The notes beneath the pieces were generated by a model. It saw only the letters and a program-made list of their open reading frames with translations. It made no database searches and was not told the DNA's origin. From FEB-12 sp964503315 (GTDB lineage Bacteria; Zixibacteria; MSB-5A5; GN15; FEB-12): a stretch of DNA of 64,000 bases. Position numbers and translations under genes: made by a program. Below are positions 16,622 through 25,791 of this stretch, in pieces (position 1 is the stretch's first letter; each line of letters opens with the position of its first letter). The stretch covers positions 38,938-102,937 of the forward strand of contig CAZCZL010000013.1 in NCBI GenBank assembly GCA_964503315.1. Reading direction: 5' to 3'.

Positions 16622-17775
16622 ACATACTCAAACTGACCTTCCGCAATGCCGGTCGTCACAAGCTCCGCACGGCGCTGACGATCATCGGCATGGCGATCGC
16701 CGTGATGGCCTTTGCGGTCATTCGGACGGCGATCGAAGCCTGGTATAGCCAGGCATCCGCATCATCCCCCGACCGCTTGGTGACAAATAACAATGTCTCA
16801 ATCATTTTCACGCTCCCGATATCCTATCAGCAGAAGATAGCCGATGTTCCGGGAGTCGAGACCGTCGCCCATGCGCAGTGGTTTGGCGGCATCTATGTCG
16901 ACCCGAAGAACTTCTTCCCGAAGTTCGGCGTCGAGGCTGAGCCATATCTCAAAATGTACCCCGAGTTCATCATCCCGCCGGACCAGAAGGAGCAATTCCT
17001 CAAAGAACGCAACGCCTGCTTGGTCGGACGGCGACTCGCCGACCGTTTCGGTTTCAAGGTCGGAGACCAGATACGAATTGTCGGCGACATCTACCCCGGT
17101 GACTGGGATTTTGTCGTCCGCGGCATCTATACCGGCGCCAGAGAGAACACTGACGAAGCATCGATGATTTTCCACTACCAATACATCGACGAGCGCATGC
17201 GCGTCGAATCCCCCGGACGCGCCGGTCAGGTCGGATGGTTCATGATCCAGATCGATGACCCCGGCCAGGCAGCTCAGATATCTCAACAGATCGACGAGAT
17301 GTTCAAGAACTCCGCCGCCGAAACCAAAACGCAAACAGAAGAGGCCTTTGCCCTCAGCTTCATCGCCATGTCCGGCTCTATCATCGCTGGGATGCAGATC
17401 ATATCGGTGATGGTTATCGGGATCATTCTACTGGTATTGGCCAATACCATGGCCATGACCGCTCGCGAGCGGATTAGTGAGTATGCCGTCCTCAAGACCT
17501 TGGGATTTGGTAACAGCAAGATAGTCGGATTGATCTTCGGCGAATCGCTCTTTATCGCCTGCCTCGGAGGTGCCTTGGGCGTCGCGCTTACCTTTCCCAT
17601 TGTCACACTCATGAAAATCGGGCTATCAGCATACTTTTCGGCTTTCCCGATGCCCGCGCTGACCTTCATTCTCGCCGGAGGTTCGGCTATCGTGGTCGGC
17701 ATTCTGGCCGCGATCTTCCCGGCCATGAAAGCGTTGCACACGTCAATCGTTGACGGCCTTAGAGTGGTGGACTAG
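16618..17775 (+). CDS. FtsX/MacB-type ABC permease, first subunit
   Basis: 385-aa permease with an N-terminal transmembrane helix (LTIIGMAIAVMAFAVI), a large periplasmic MacB-core-like domain (about 45-255) and three C-terminal helices. The GTG start is forced by the four-base overlap with the ATPase stop. The C-terminal block has the FtsX signature ISEYAVLKTLGF followed by an FGESL helix. Two different permeases in this operon suggest a heterodimeric exporter. Confidence 0.9.
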   Translation: MNILKLTFRNAGRHKLRTALTIIGMAIAVMAFAVIRTAIEAWYSQASASSPDRLVTNNNVSIIFTLPISYQQKIADVPGVETVAHAQWFGGIYVDPKNFFPKFGVEAEPYLKMYPEFIIPPDQKEQFLKERNACLVGRRLADRFGFKVGDQIRIVGDIYPGDWDFVVRGIYTGARENTDEASMIFHYQYIDERMRVESPGRAGQVGWFMIQIDDPGQAAQISQQIDEMFKNSAAETKTQTEEAFALSFIAMSGSIIAGMQIISVMVIGIILLVLANTMAMTARERISEYAVLKTLGFGNSKIVGLIFGESLFIACLGGALGVALTFPIVTLMKIGLSAYFSAFPMPALTFILAGGSAIVVGILAAIFPAMKALHTSIVDGLRVVD

Positions 17776-17786
17776 GAGACAACACA

Positions 17787-18953
17787 ATGCCAAAACTACT
17801 CAACTACTCTTACAAAAACAGCTTCGCCCGCAAGTTGACCTCGATCCTGACCCTGAGCGGTATTGCCCTGGTGGTGTTTGTCTTCTGCGCGGTACTGATG
17901 CTTTCCAATGGCCTTGAGCAGACGTTGGTCTCAACCGGCTCTGACTCCAATGCCATTGTCGTGCGTAAGGCGGCCAATACCGAATTGGTGTCGCTCGTCG
18001 GACGGGATGCCGCGGATGTCGTCAAGACCGATCAGGGGATCGCCCGCGGCGCGGATGGCCAGCCGATGTTCGCCAACGAGATCCTCGTCCTTATCAGTCA
18101 GCCGAAACGTTCCAATGGCGAAATATCAAACGTCCCGGTGCGCGGGATCAGTGACGGCTCCCTGAAAGTCCGCCCGAATATCAAGATCACTCAGGGTCGG
18201 ATGTTCAATCCTGGCACGTCAGAGATCATCGCCGGAGTCAAAGTGGCGCAGAACTTCGTTGGCTGCGGCCTGGGGGAAACTGTCCGTTTTGGTCAGCGCG
18301 ATTGGACTGTCGTTGGATTATTCGAAGGTGCCGGATCTGGATTCGAGTCCGAACTCTGGGGAGATGTCGACCAGATGATGGCCGCTTTCGAGCGTCCCAT
18401 CTATTCCTCTCTCACCTTTGCGATCGATCCGGCGTACACTTTTGAAGAGATAGAAACACGCCTGGAGAATGACTCTCGACTCCAGGTCGATGTCCAGCGG
18501 GAGAAAGAATACTATCGCCTGCAGTCCGCGACCTTCAGCACCTTCATCAATATTCTCGGCGTGGCGATCTCCGTCATCTTTTCATTCGGCGCGATCGTCG
18601 GTGCCATGATCACCATGTACGCGTCGGTCGCTAATCGCACCGTGGAGATCGGCACGCTCCGCGCCCTTGGTTTCTCTCGCGGCTCGATCCTCGGCGCCTT
18701 CCTCATCGAATCTCTGTTTATCGCGATCGTTGGAGGACTTGTCGGGATCGCGTTGGCGACATCGCTTCAACTGGTCGAGATCTCGACGACAAACTTCGAC
18801 ACCTTCGCGGAACTGGCGTTTTCGTTCAAGATGTCCCCCAGTATCGCGATCAACTCGCTGATCTTCTCTGTTATCATGGGGATACTTGGCGGCTTCCTCC
18901 CCGCAGTCCGCGCCTCCCGCCTGCGCATTGTGCAGGCTCTCAAGACCCGTTAA
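17787..18953 (+). CDS. FtsX/MacB-type ABC permease, second subunit
   Basis: 388 aa, same architecture as the preceding permease: one N-terminal helix, a periplasmic domain (about 45-250) and three C-terminal helices with VEIGTLRALGFSRGSILGAFLIESL, the typical FtsX coupling segment. A GGAGACAACACA leader provides the ribosome-binding site. The last gene of the plus-strand operon, it converges on an ABC-2 permease gene only three bases away. Confidence 0.9.
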   Translation: MPKLLNYSYKNSFARKLTSILTLSGIALVVFVFCAVLMLSNGLEQTLVSTGSDSNAIVVRKAANTELVSLVGRDAADVVKTDQGIARGADGQPMFANEILVLISQPKRSNGEISNVPVRGISDGSLKVRPNIKITQGRMFNPGTSEIIAGVKVAQNFVGCGLGETVRFGQRDWTVVGLFEGAGSGFESELWGDVDQMMAAFERPIYSSLTFAIDPAYTFEEIETRLENDSRLQVDVQREKEYYRLQSATFSTFINILGVAISVIFSFGAIVGAMITMYASVANRTVEIGTLRALGFSRGSILGAFLIESLFIAIVGGLVGIALATSLQLVEISTTNFDTFAELAFSFKMSPSIAINSLIFSVIMGILGGFLPAVRASRLRIVQALKTR

Positions 18954-18955
18954 AA

Positions 18956-20554
18956 CTATATACTCATCTGATGTCGGCGGCCGATCCAGGCCGCTGACAT
19001 CAAAACGATCGTGATGATCGCAAAGACGATCGTGATCGCCGGCGTCACACTCGACGTTGCCCCCATGAAATCAAGAAATGGTACCTGGTTCATCGGACCG
19101 ATATACCAGAGCGCCACATACAGCGCCTCAAACAGGAGCGCCCGTCCCGTCCAGACTCCCGCCGCCAATGCCAGTGTCGGGATAAAAGCGAGTCCCACCG
19201 CCCATGCGAACAGGCTATTCATCTCTCCCGCTATCAGAAACCGTACTGCCATGCCGCTTCCAGCCGCCGCTGTCACCAGCAGCCCTGCGATCCACATGGC
19301 GGGAAACTGAACTTTCAGGAAATGCGGGTTGCTGAACATAACCTGCTCGACCGAACTCTTCTTCTCTCGGGTTCCCATTGCGGACCAAACCGCCATCGGC
19401 CAGATCCAGGCGATCGGGAAAAGGAACTTCCGCGCCGCTTCCATCGGCGTCAGCAACGTTGCGATGATCAGCGCCAACATCCCAAAATACCACCAGCGAT
19501 TCGCTCCGCGAATCGCCAGCCAGAGTTCGGACCGAACCATCGCCACCAGACCGACCTTTGGCCGTACAGTCAATGGCGTCAGTGTGCGCTGTTCAGTTAT
19601 CTGCGAAACCACAACCAGCTCTTCTGTTGCCTCGGCCGACTTCTTTTTGGCGGGTTTCGGCAGCACCGACAATGATTCAAATCGTCTGAATATCGGCACC
19701 GCCACCAACACGATCCCTATTGCGAAGGCGACCCAGATCAAACGCTCGGCGGCCATTCCAATACTCCACTGCATTCCGTTCCAAAGAAAAGTCGTCGGAC
19801 GCTCGGCATCCGCGATCAACTGGATCCCCATCGAGACATTTTCGAAACTCTTGCCGGTGGTAGCCGCGACATCGGCACACAACTGCTCAAATATCCGGGT
19901 TATCCCGGGGAGGTCATTGACCCCGATCAGACCGTGTCCCTCGGTCTCGTTCGGCATGATCGACATGACCAGCGTGAGATTCCAGACAAAAAAATAGATG
20001 ACATTCCCCAGCGCTCCACGCAGGAGTGGCGTCACTTCAAACAGTACTGCCGCCGCCGATATCACCAGCAGATAGGGCATCGCCATTATCACTGATGGCG
20101 CGATGATCTGACCAAGATGAATGGACGTATCCTCTCCCCGTATCAACTGCGTTACCACGGCGCTGACCAGCAGAGTCGCCACTATCGCCGACAGCAAAGC
20201 AAAATTGCTAAGGGTCTTCCCCAGCAGATACTCAAACCCCGTGAGTCTGGTACTGGCGAGGAGTTGCGCGACGCGAGTCTCCCTGTCCCGCGCGACGGAG
20301 TTTTTCACGAGATAAAACCCGACAATGGAGAGGAATGTCGAGCACATCAGCGAAAAGGTCACCCCGATCCAGGCCGAATTGTAGATGCCGCGCATATTCC
20401 CCAGCCCGACTGTCACATATCCGGCATCCGCCTCCGGAACGAAGAAGTACCCCACATACAGGCTGAGCACCAGGACCACAAAAAAACTGGGGCGCCGGAT
20501 CCGCTCTAAAAGATCGGCTTTCGCGATATGATAGAGTACGCGCAATCTGTTCAT
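18956..20554 (-). CDS. ABC-2 type transporter permease
   Basis: 532-aa multi-pass inner-membrane protein with about twelve predicted helices in two groups separated by a cytoplasmic linker (about 295-345, PAKKKSAEATEE). The N-terminal RVLYHIAKADLLERIRRPSFF segment and the RDRETRVAQLLASTRLTGFEYLLGKTLSN stretch are typical of ABC-2 or NosY-like permeases. It overlaps the partner ATPase gene by four bases, so the pair is one export unit. Substrate unknown. Confidence 0.85.
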   Translation of the reverse strand: MNRLRVLYHIAKADLLERIRRPSFFVVLVLSLYVGYFFVPEADAGYVTVGLGNMRGIYNSAWIGVTFSLMCSTFLSIVGFYLVKNSVARDRETRVAQLLASTRLTGFEYLLGKTLSNFALLSAIVATLLVSAVVTQLIRGEDTSIHLGQIIAPSVIMAMPYLLVISAAAVLFEVTPLLRGALGNVIYFFVWNLTLVMSIMPNETEGHGLIGVNDLPGITRIFEQLCADVAATTGKSFENVSMGIQLIADAERPTTFLWNGMQWSIGMAAERLIWVAFAIGIVLVAVPIFRRFESLSVLPKPAKKKSAEATEELVVVSQITEQRTLTPLTVRPKVGLVAMVRSELWLAIRGANRWWYFGMLALIIATLLTPMEAARKFLFPIAWIWPMAVWSAMGTREKKSSVEQVMFSNPHFLKVQFPAMWIAGLLVTAAAGSGMAVRFLIAGEMNSLFAWAVGLAFIPTLALAAGVWTGRALLFEALYVALWYIGPMNQVPFLDFMGATSSVTPAITIVFAIITIVLMSAAWIGRRHQMSI

Positions 20555-21435
20555 GCGGCGGCCCGCTCTCGATCAAACGCGATATACCAGAGATATATAT
20601 CCTCAAGCGAAGGGGTCACTGTTTGGGCCGCGTTCCCCGGCGCGATATCCGATACCAGCCGCACCCGCAGCCCTTCAGTCCGTCGCACGACTGCCGTGAC
20701 GAGATATTTCTGCCTCAGCGATGGCAGTTCATCCGCGGTAATGCTCATCTCCCAGACCTTGCCATCCGCGCGCGACAGCAACTCTTCAGGTGGGGCCGAG
20801 ACCAGATGTTTCCCTTTCTGGATCAGCGTGATTCCGGTCGCGATGGATTCAACATCCGAAACAATGTGCGTGGATAGTATGACTATGCGCTCCCCTGCGA
20901 AATCGCTGAGCAGATTGCGGAAACGAACACGTTCCTCCGGATCCAGTCCTGCGGTCGGTTCATCGACTATCAGTAGCTTTGGATCATTCAAAAGTGCCGC
21001 GGCAATCCCCACTCGCTGGCGCATCCCTCCCGAAAATCCACCTACCTGTCGTTTCCGCGCTTCCTGCAGATTAACCAGCAGCAAGAGTTCTTCTATTCTG
21101 CGTTTCGCCACAGCGCCATGTATCCCTTTGGCTGCGGCCAGATACTCCAAAAACTCCTGCGCCGTCAGGTGCGGATAGACGCCAAAGTCCTGCGGCAGGT
21201 AACCAAGCTGCTCGCGCAGAATGTCCGGCTCTTTTCCAATATCGTGTCCGTTCCAGATGACCGAACCCTCCGTCGGTTTGGTCACCGTCGCAAGAATACG
21301 CATGAGCGTTGACTTGCCTGCTCCGTTCGGGCCAAGCAAACCGAGGATTCCGGGTCGCAGAGTCAGGGAAAAATCCTTCAATCCCCAGACTCCCCCCTTG
21401 TACTGCTTGGAGAGATTCTTGATCTCAAGTTGCAT
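20551..21435 (-). CDS. ABC-2 type transporter ATP-binding protein
   Basis: 294 aa when started at the ATG at 21435 (MQLEIKNLSKQYKGG), which removes an unsupported N-terminal extension reaching 21579. Walker A LGPNGAGKST, signature GFSGGMRQRVGIAAALLND, Walker B LLIVDEPTAGLDPEER and H-loop ILSTHIVSDVE are intact. A C-terminal domain of about 75 residues (TADELPSLRQKYLVTAVVRR) is typical of DrrA/CcmA-class ATPases. Cotranscribed with the permease that follows. Confidence 0.92.
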   Translation of the reverse strand: MQLEIKNLSKQYKGGVWGLKDFSLTLRPGILGLLGPNGAGKSTLMRILATVTKPTEGSVIWNGHDIGKEPDILREQLGYLPQDFGVYPHLTAQEFLEYLAAAKGIHGAVAKRRIEELLLLVNLQEARKRQVGGFSGGMRQRVGIAAALLNDPKLLIVDEPTAGLDPEERVRFRNLLSDFAGERIVILSTHIVSDVESIATGITLIQKGKHLVSAPPEELLSRADGKVWEMSITADELPSLRQKYLVTAVVRRTEGLRVRLVSDIAPGNAAQTVTPSLEDIYLWYIAFDRERAAA

Positions 21436-21542
21436 GAATGAGGGTCCCACCGTTCGGTTGTTTTCTCTTCTGTACGGAGATTTCGCGATTCGGATACAAA
21501 GAAAATGCGCGGAACCGTTCACCCTCTGCGCAATTGACACGC

Positions 21543-21570
21543 GAAGGGCTGCCCATTCGGGCAGCCCTTC
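21543..21570 (-). terminator. intrinsic-terminator-like hairpin after S41 peptidase gene
   Basis: A perfect 12-bp stem (GAAGGGCTGCCC paired with GGGCAGCCCTTC) with a four-base loop lies 36 bases downstream of the S41 peptidase stop on the minus strand. The usual T-run is absent, so termination may be partial or factor-assisted. Confidence 0.5.
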
Positions 21571-21606
21571 AGCGCGCATGGAAGAGTATGTATGAAGACC
21601 GAAAGA

Positions 21607-22968
21607 CTAGTTGGCCGATTGTTTGGCGAAAGATTCCTCCAGACCATTCGAGAATATCGCCAGAACGCCGGTCACCGCGCCCGAGCTGTCGCGCTGGAAT
21701 CTGAGCCGAAGGTAATCACCGCTCCCTCCGCCAAATCTGAACAGGTCGCGGGTCATGGCGATCAGAGGGAGTTTCGGCCCACCCTGGCGCTGTGAGAATA
21801 GCGCGCCATTCTCAAAGGTTATTGCGCGCGGTCCGTAGGTTCCGGCGCACGCCGCGAGTTCGGCCTCCGTCAGCTTGGGAGGATTCGCCTCAGCTTCGAC
21901 TCGCGCGGCAAGCCACGCATACTGACGCTTAAGATCCTCCCTCGGCGTGGATTCCTGCAACTTCTTGAACGCATCTGTCTGGGCCGTGACCAACGCCTGA
22001 TCCGCGGGGACATCGATATCCGGTTTCACTCCAACTCCCTCCCAGTTGGTGCCGGTGATCGGATTGATCGCCCGGGCATACGGTACGCGCATCGAGACTT
22101 TCAGGTTCGGAAACGCATACTCATTCACCGGATGCGCCCCGCCGCCGGTCGTTTCGCCGACAATGGTGGCTCGTTTCAGATTCTTCAGATTGTAACTGAA
22201 TTCCTCAGCGGCCGAGAACGTGTAGTGGCTGGTCAGCACGTAGATCGGGATATTGGTCATCTTCTTGCCGACCACACCGAGGCTGGTCCAGAATTGTTTG
22301 AGCGTATCATTCCCCCGCTCCTCAAAGCTGTTCAAATGAACCGACTTCTCGAAGAAGTAGCTGGAGATGAGTTGGATCATGCTCGGATCGCCGCCGCCAT
22401 TTTCCCGCAGATCGATTATCAGCGCGTCAGTGTTGGCAAGGAAGCCCATTACCGAAATGGCCGTTTGCTGGGCAATATCTGTCTCGATGAAATTGTTGAA
22501 CTTCACATAACCGATATTCCCGTCGAGGATCTCCACTTTCTCAAACCCATAGTTCGTCCGGCGTTGTTCTTCGAGATACTCCTTTTCCATTTCAGGAGTA
22601 ATGGAATCGCCCGCCGGACGCGGGTTCGGGTCAAATCGCACGCCAAAGTGGCCGTCCTTGCAGACCTCGCGAAGGTCATTATGCAGCGCCATCAGGAATG
22701 GAACGGTGGTTTTGAACTCAGTGTACCCGCCGGCTTTCAGCTTCTTGCGCGCCGCGGCCTCCATCTTCTTGGCGACATCCGGAAAAACGTACGCGCGATT
22801 GACGAGAGCGGAGACACTGTCGATGATCTCTGCTTTGCGTGTATCTGTGATCGGCTCATCCTGTCCCCCGGCCGCCAACTGCTGACCACTGGCAATGTCT
22901 GCCGCGCCTATGCAGCAAGCCACGATAAGACTCGCCAACATGATCATCCGAGTCGCGTACGTTTTCAT
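21607..22968 (-). CDS. exported S41 family peptidase (tail-specific/IRBP-like)
   Basis: 453-aa serine protease homologue with a signal peptide (about 1-28). An N-terminal helical domain (40-110) with DGHFGVRF precedes the catalytic domain. Family features are NIGYVKFNNF near 151-160, IIDLRENGGGDPSMI at 184-198, and the nucleophile S252 in TSHYTFSAAEEF, followed by ATIVGETTGGGAHPVNEYAFP. A C-terminal domain (about 360-453) is probably a substrate or inhibitory module. The PDZ domain of Ctp proteases is not obvious, matching the shorter IRBP-like branch. AAGGAG precedes the ATG. It is the second gene of an operon with the MarR-GNAT regulator. Confidence 0.88.
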   Translation of the reverse strand: MKTYATRMIMLASLIVACCIGAADIASGQQLAAGGQDEPITDTRKAEIIDSVSALVNRAYVFPDVAKKMEAAARKKLKAGGYTEFKTTVPFLMALHNDLREVCKDGHFGVRFDPNPRPAGDSITPEMEKEYLEEQRRTNYGFEKVEILDGNIGYVKFNNFIETDIAQQTAISVMGFLANTDALIIDLRENGGGDPSMIQLISSYFFEKSVHLNSFEERGNDTLKQFWTSLGVVGKKMTNIPIYVLTSHYTFSAAEEFSYNLKNLKRATIVGETTGGGAHPVNEYAFPNLKVSMRVPYARAINPITGTNWEGVGVKPDIDVPADQALVTAQTDAFKKLQESTPREDLKRQYAWLAARVEAEANPPKLTEAELAACAGTYGPRAITFENGALFSQRQGGPKLPLIAMTRDLFRFGGGSGDYLRLRFQRDSSGAVTGVLAIFSNGLEESFAKQSAN

Positions 22969-22990
22969 TCCATCTCCTTTTCGCTCCCCA

Positions 22991-23965
22991 TCACCTTTTT
23001 CGCTTCTTATTCCCGCGTAACTCTAATCTCATTTTAATGGATGGCCGATGGTGCTCGTCGTGCGCCGGATCAACTGGCACTTCCACAAACCCGGCCGACC
23101 GATACAGATTGGTCGCCGCGGTCAGTCTGGGGTTGGTGTGCAGAAACACGGCTGCCGCCCCTTTCTGTCTGGCAAAATCAAGCGCGACTGCCAGGAGACA
23201 CCGTCCCACCTGCTGACCCTGAGCCTTCGGTATCACCCCCATCTTGCCGAGCTTGAACTCCTTTGGTCCTTGCTTGAACAAGGCACAGGTCCCAACCACC
23301 TCGCCATCCAACTTGGCAAAAAACACCATCCCGCCTTTGTTGATGATCTTTCCGACAGGATCATTCAGGATCACCTCATCGGATGGTTCTACTGAGAAGT
23401 ACTTCTCCAGCCACTCAACCGTGATAGACTTGAAGTATTTCTTTAAGGATGGCCTGTATTCCACTACTTCGATTGAATCCAATCGACGGTCCTGCAGTCG
23501 GGCCATGACCCGCTGATACATGTCCGTTCGGTCAAGTTCCTTCTCGATCCTGGACAGCATCGTCAGCAGATCCTTTCCCGCCGACCTCAGCAGTTCCCTG
23601 TTGGCGGCCTCGATCTCTTCCCAGACTGGCGTCAACCGCTTGACCACTTCCTTCCCTTTTGGGGTCAAGCTGAGCATGCGCTGCCGTTCATCCGCTTTGG
23701 CTTTCTGGCCGACCAGGAGCCCCCTCTTGACCATCGCGTCCGCTATCTGGTTGATCGCTGGATGGGTCAGGCCAAGTGCCCGGGCGATTGCCGTCACATT
23801 CATGGTCCCTTCCTGATTGAGCAGGTAGGTGACCGCAAACCAGCGCGGCTCGAACTCCACCTGCTGGGCATCGTAGACTCGCGTGACATCGCGCATCAAT
23901 CGTTCACTGAGCCGTCGAAGCCGACTTCCCAGGGCCAGCGGCCCCAGTTCCTTGATCAGGTCCAT
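22991..23965 (-). CDS. MarR-GNAT bifunctional protein
   Basis: 324-aa fusion. Residues 1-150 form a MarR-type winged helix (MNVTAIARALGLTHPAINQIADAMVKRGLL, then the KADERQRMLSLTPKG wing). Residues 165-315 form a GNAT acetyltransferase domain with the acetyl-CoA loop region GVIPKAQGQQVGRCLLAVALDFARQKG and the NLYRSAGFVEVP motif B. Such fusions are known as bifunctional regulator/acetyltransferases, with poorly known substrates. GGGGAATCA precedes the ATG. A palindrome 52-64 bases upstream (24018-24029) is a candidate site for self-regulation. The S41 peptidase gene follows 22 bases downstream. Confidence 0.9.
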   Translation of the reverse strand: MDLIKELGPLALGSRLRRLSERLMRDVTRVYDAQQVEFEPRWFAVTYLLNQEGTMNVTAIARALGLTHPAINQIADAMVKRGLLVGQKAKADERQRMLSLTPKGKEVVKRLTPVWEEIEAANRELLRSAGKDLLTMLSRIEKELDRTDMYQRVMARLQDRRLDSIEVVEYRPSLKKYFKSITVEWLEKYFSVEPSDEVILNDPVGKIINKGGMVFFAKLDGEVVGTCALFKQGPKEFKLGKMGVIPKAQGQQVGRCLLAVALDFARQKGAAAVFLHTNPRLTAATNLYRSAGFVEVPVDPAHDEHHRPSIKMRLELRGNKKRKR

Positions 23966-24017
23966 TGATTCCCCGTTTCTTGCCCACGACCACGGCGGAT
24001 CGTTTGAGCTATGTTAC

Positions 24018-24029
24018 GTAAGTGCTTAC
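24018..24029 (-). promoter_or_regulatory. candidate MarR operator
   Basis: GTAAG (24018-24022) and CTTAC (24025-24029) form an inverted repeat with a two-base centre inside a larger TTACGTAAGTGCTTACATA stretch, upstream of the MarR-GNAT gene. MarR proteins typically bind such AT-rich palindromes near their own promoters. Confidence 0.45.
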
Positions 24030-24112
24030 ATATTTGTTTCCGCAGTTTTGCGGACCTGCAAGCCACAACATAGCGGCTGGACTCGACGAACGCTACCTCG
24101 TTATTCGGATGC

Positions 24113-25570
24113 TTACTGGACCCGACCCAGAATGCGCCGTATGGCGGCCCCGAGCCGTTCAGCGCTGGGCGGATCGTAATTGGACAGGACTATTATGATG
24201 GTTTTGGTCAGAAGATCGCACTCGACTACGCCATTCACTCCGGGTGACCCACCCGCGATTCCCATCCCCCCACTGGTCAAAGGCAGTACCGGCTCCTCTG
24301 TTTGCGCATGCGGATACTCACCCGTGAGTATCCAGGATGTATACTTACCGTCAAGGAGTTTGCCGTCTCGAAGTGCCAGAATGAACTTATGCAGGTCATC
24401 CGTTGTCGAATATCCGCCCCCCGCCGCGCTACCTCGCGCCGGAAGCGTGTAGATATTCGCGTGCCGTTTATCACTCCCGTTCCCCCCTTCGGTTGTCTGG
24501 CCCACCGCCCGATTGGCAACGATCTCCTCGAGCGCATACGAGTCTGTGTTGGACAGACCGGCCGGTCTGAAAATATGCTCTCGTACGTAATCGTAGTAGG
24601 AGACCCCCGTAACCGCTTCAATAACTGCTCCGAGCAGAACATAGGAACCATTGGAATACCTGCGGTCAGTTCCCGGTTCAAACCAGAGCGGCTTGTTCGC
24701 GAACAGCGGAATGTAATCCGCGTTCGTGCGAAACCTGTCTTTCGGGCTCTGCTCGAACTCTTCACCAAAGAAATCTGGAATACCCGAAGTCATCTCGAGC
24801 AACTGCCGGATGGTTACCATTCCCGCAATCTCCGAGTTGGGATAGTCCTTCAAATAAGCTCCAAATGGGCTATCGATGGAAAGCTTCCCCTGCTGTAGGA
24901 GCTGGCCGATCGCTATCTTGGTGAAGATCTTGTTGATCGACCCGAGATTGAACTTGGTCGAGTCATTCACCGGTACCCCGAGTCCCGCGTCTGCCATGCC
25001 GACAGATATCCGCGCCAGTGGCTTCTCCTCCCGCGTCACCAGGACATTTCCCGAGAACTCATCCTCTCCCGCCAACGAATCCACCACCCGGTGTATTCTG
25101 TCGATTGCTTCCTGCAGTGTGAGTGGTGACTCCGGCTCTGCACCGACCGGTTCTTCCATCAGTTCTATGCCGATCCCCGCGAGGAAATGTGGCGGCTCCG
25201 CTTCGAACCCGAATTCCATTCGCATCAGTTCCTGGTTGGCATTGGAGGCAATGATCACTACATGTGTGTCAGTGACCATGCGCACCTCCTTGAGAGTCAT
25301 CGAACGGATCTCCCGCGAGATCTCCCGATACCTGTCCACTCTGACCTCTACAGGTCGCGCGGACTTTCCTTCAGCGCTGAGATTCGCTTCAAAAAATTGC
25401 CGCATCGCGGCAGTATCCCCAGTGTTAAAGGCCTCCAGATATGCCAGCACACGCTCACCGGCCTGGCTTTTTCGAAGCGTGTCGACGGCGTCCTTCGGCT
25501 GGGCCAAAACCAGGCTGGCCACTGTGAGCACCAGGGCCGCGATACTCCAGATATATCGATAACGTCTCAT
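24113..25570 (-). CDS. exported serine hydrolase (beta-lactamase/class C-like)
   Basis: 485 aa from the ATG at 25570, chosen because GGGAG lies five bases upstream; the alternative ATG at 25588 lacks a site. A signal peptide (about 1-24) is followed by a 120-residue domain resembling SnoaL/DUF3887-type modules, then a serine beta-lactamase-fold domain (about 155-480). The catalytic S211-x-x-K214 (GSINK) and the Y305-S-N307 triad element are present. The third box (KTG or HxG in relatives) appears as AGGSPG. These proteins usually act as D-Ala-D-Ala peptidases or esterases, and resistance activity is not implied. Confidence 0.88.
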   Translation of the reverse strand: MRRYRYIWSIAALVLTVASLVLAQPKDAVDTLRKSQAGERVLAYLEAFNTGDTAAMRQFFEANLSAEGKSARPVEVRVDRYREISREIRSMTLKEVRMVTDTHVVIIASNANQELMRMEFGFEAEPPHFLAGIGIELMEEPVGAEPESPLTLQEAIDRIHRVVDSLAGEDEFSGNVLVTREEKPLARISVGMADAGLGVPVNDSTKFNLGSINKIFTKIAIGQLLQQGKLSIDSPFGAYLKDYPNSEIAGMVTIRQLLEMTSGIPDFFGEEFEQSPKDRFRTNADYIPLFANKPLWFEPGTDRRYSNGSYVLLGAVIEAVTGVSYYDYVREHIFRPAGLSNTDSYALEEIVANRAVGQTTEGGNGSDKRHANIYTLPARGSAAGGGYSTTDDLHKFILALRDGKLLDGKYTSWILTGEYPHAQTEEPVLPLTSGGMGIAGGSPGVNGVVECDLLTKTIIIVLSNYDPPSAERLGAAIRRILGRVQ

Positions 25571-25791
25571 TACCACTCCCATTCTCATTGTAGATGCAGT
25601 CTGTGTTGCTGTGAATTTCCGTTCCTAACATAGCGGGGTAGCCCGGTTGAGGGGAGTTAATTAGTGTTAATGGCCTATCCGTATCTCCTCATTCGCGAGG
25701 CTTGACATCGGTCAGTTTTTTCCTCTCTTTCCCTCCAGCTTGACCCGTGCAGGACCGGGTCCCCACATCATAAACCGAATAGAAAGAGTCT

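Noticed and set aside
21607..23037. Long plus-strand frames over the S41 peptidase (for example 22132-23037)
   Set aside because: Antisense to a clear S41 gene and without similarity to any known protein or a start signal.
25740..25780. GACCCG...CGGGTC hairpin before ettA as a riboswitch or attenuator
   Set aside because: Only a 6-bp stem, no T-run and no alternative pairing found.
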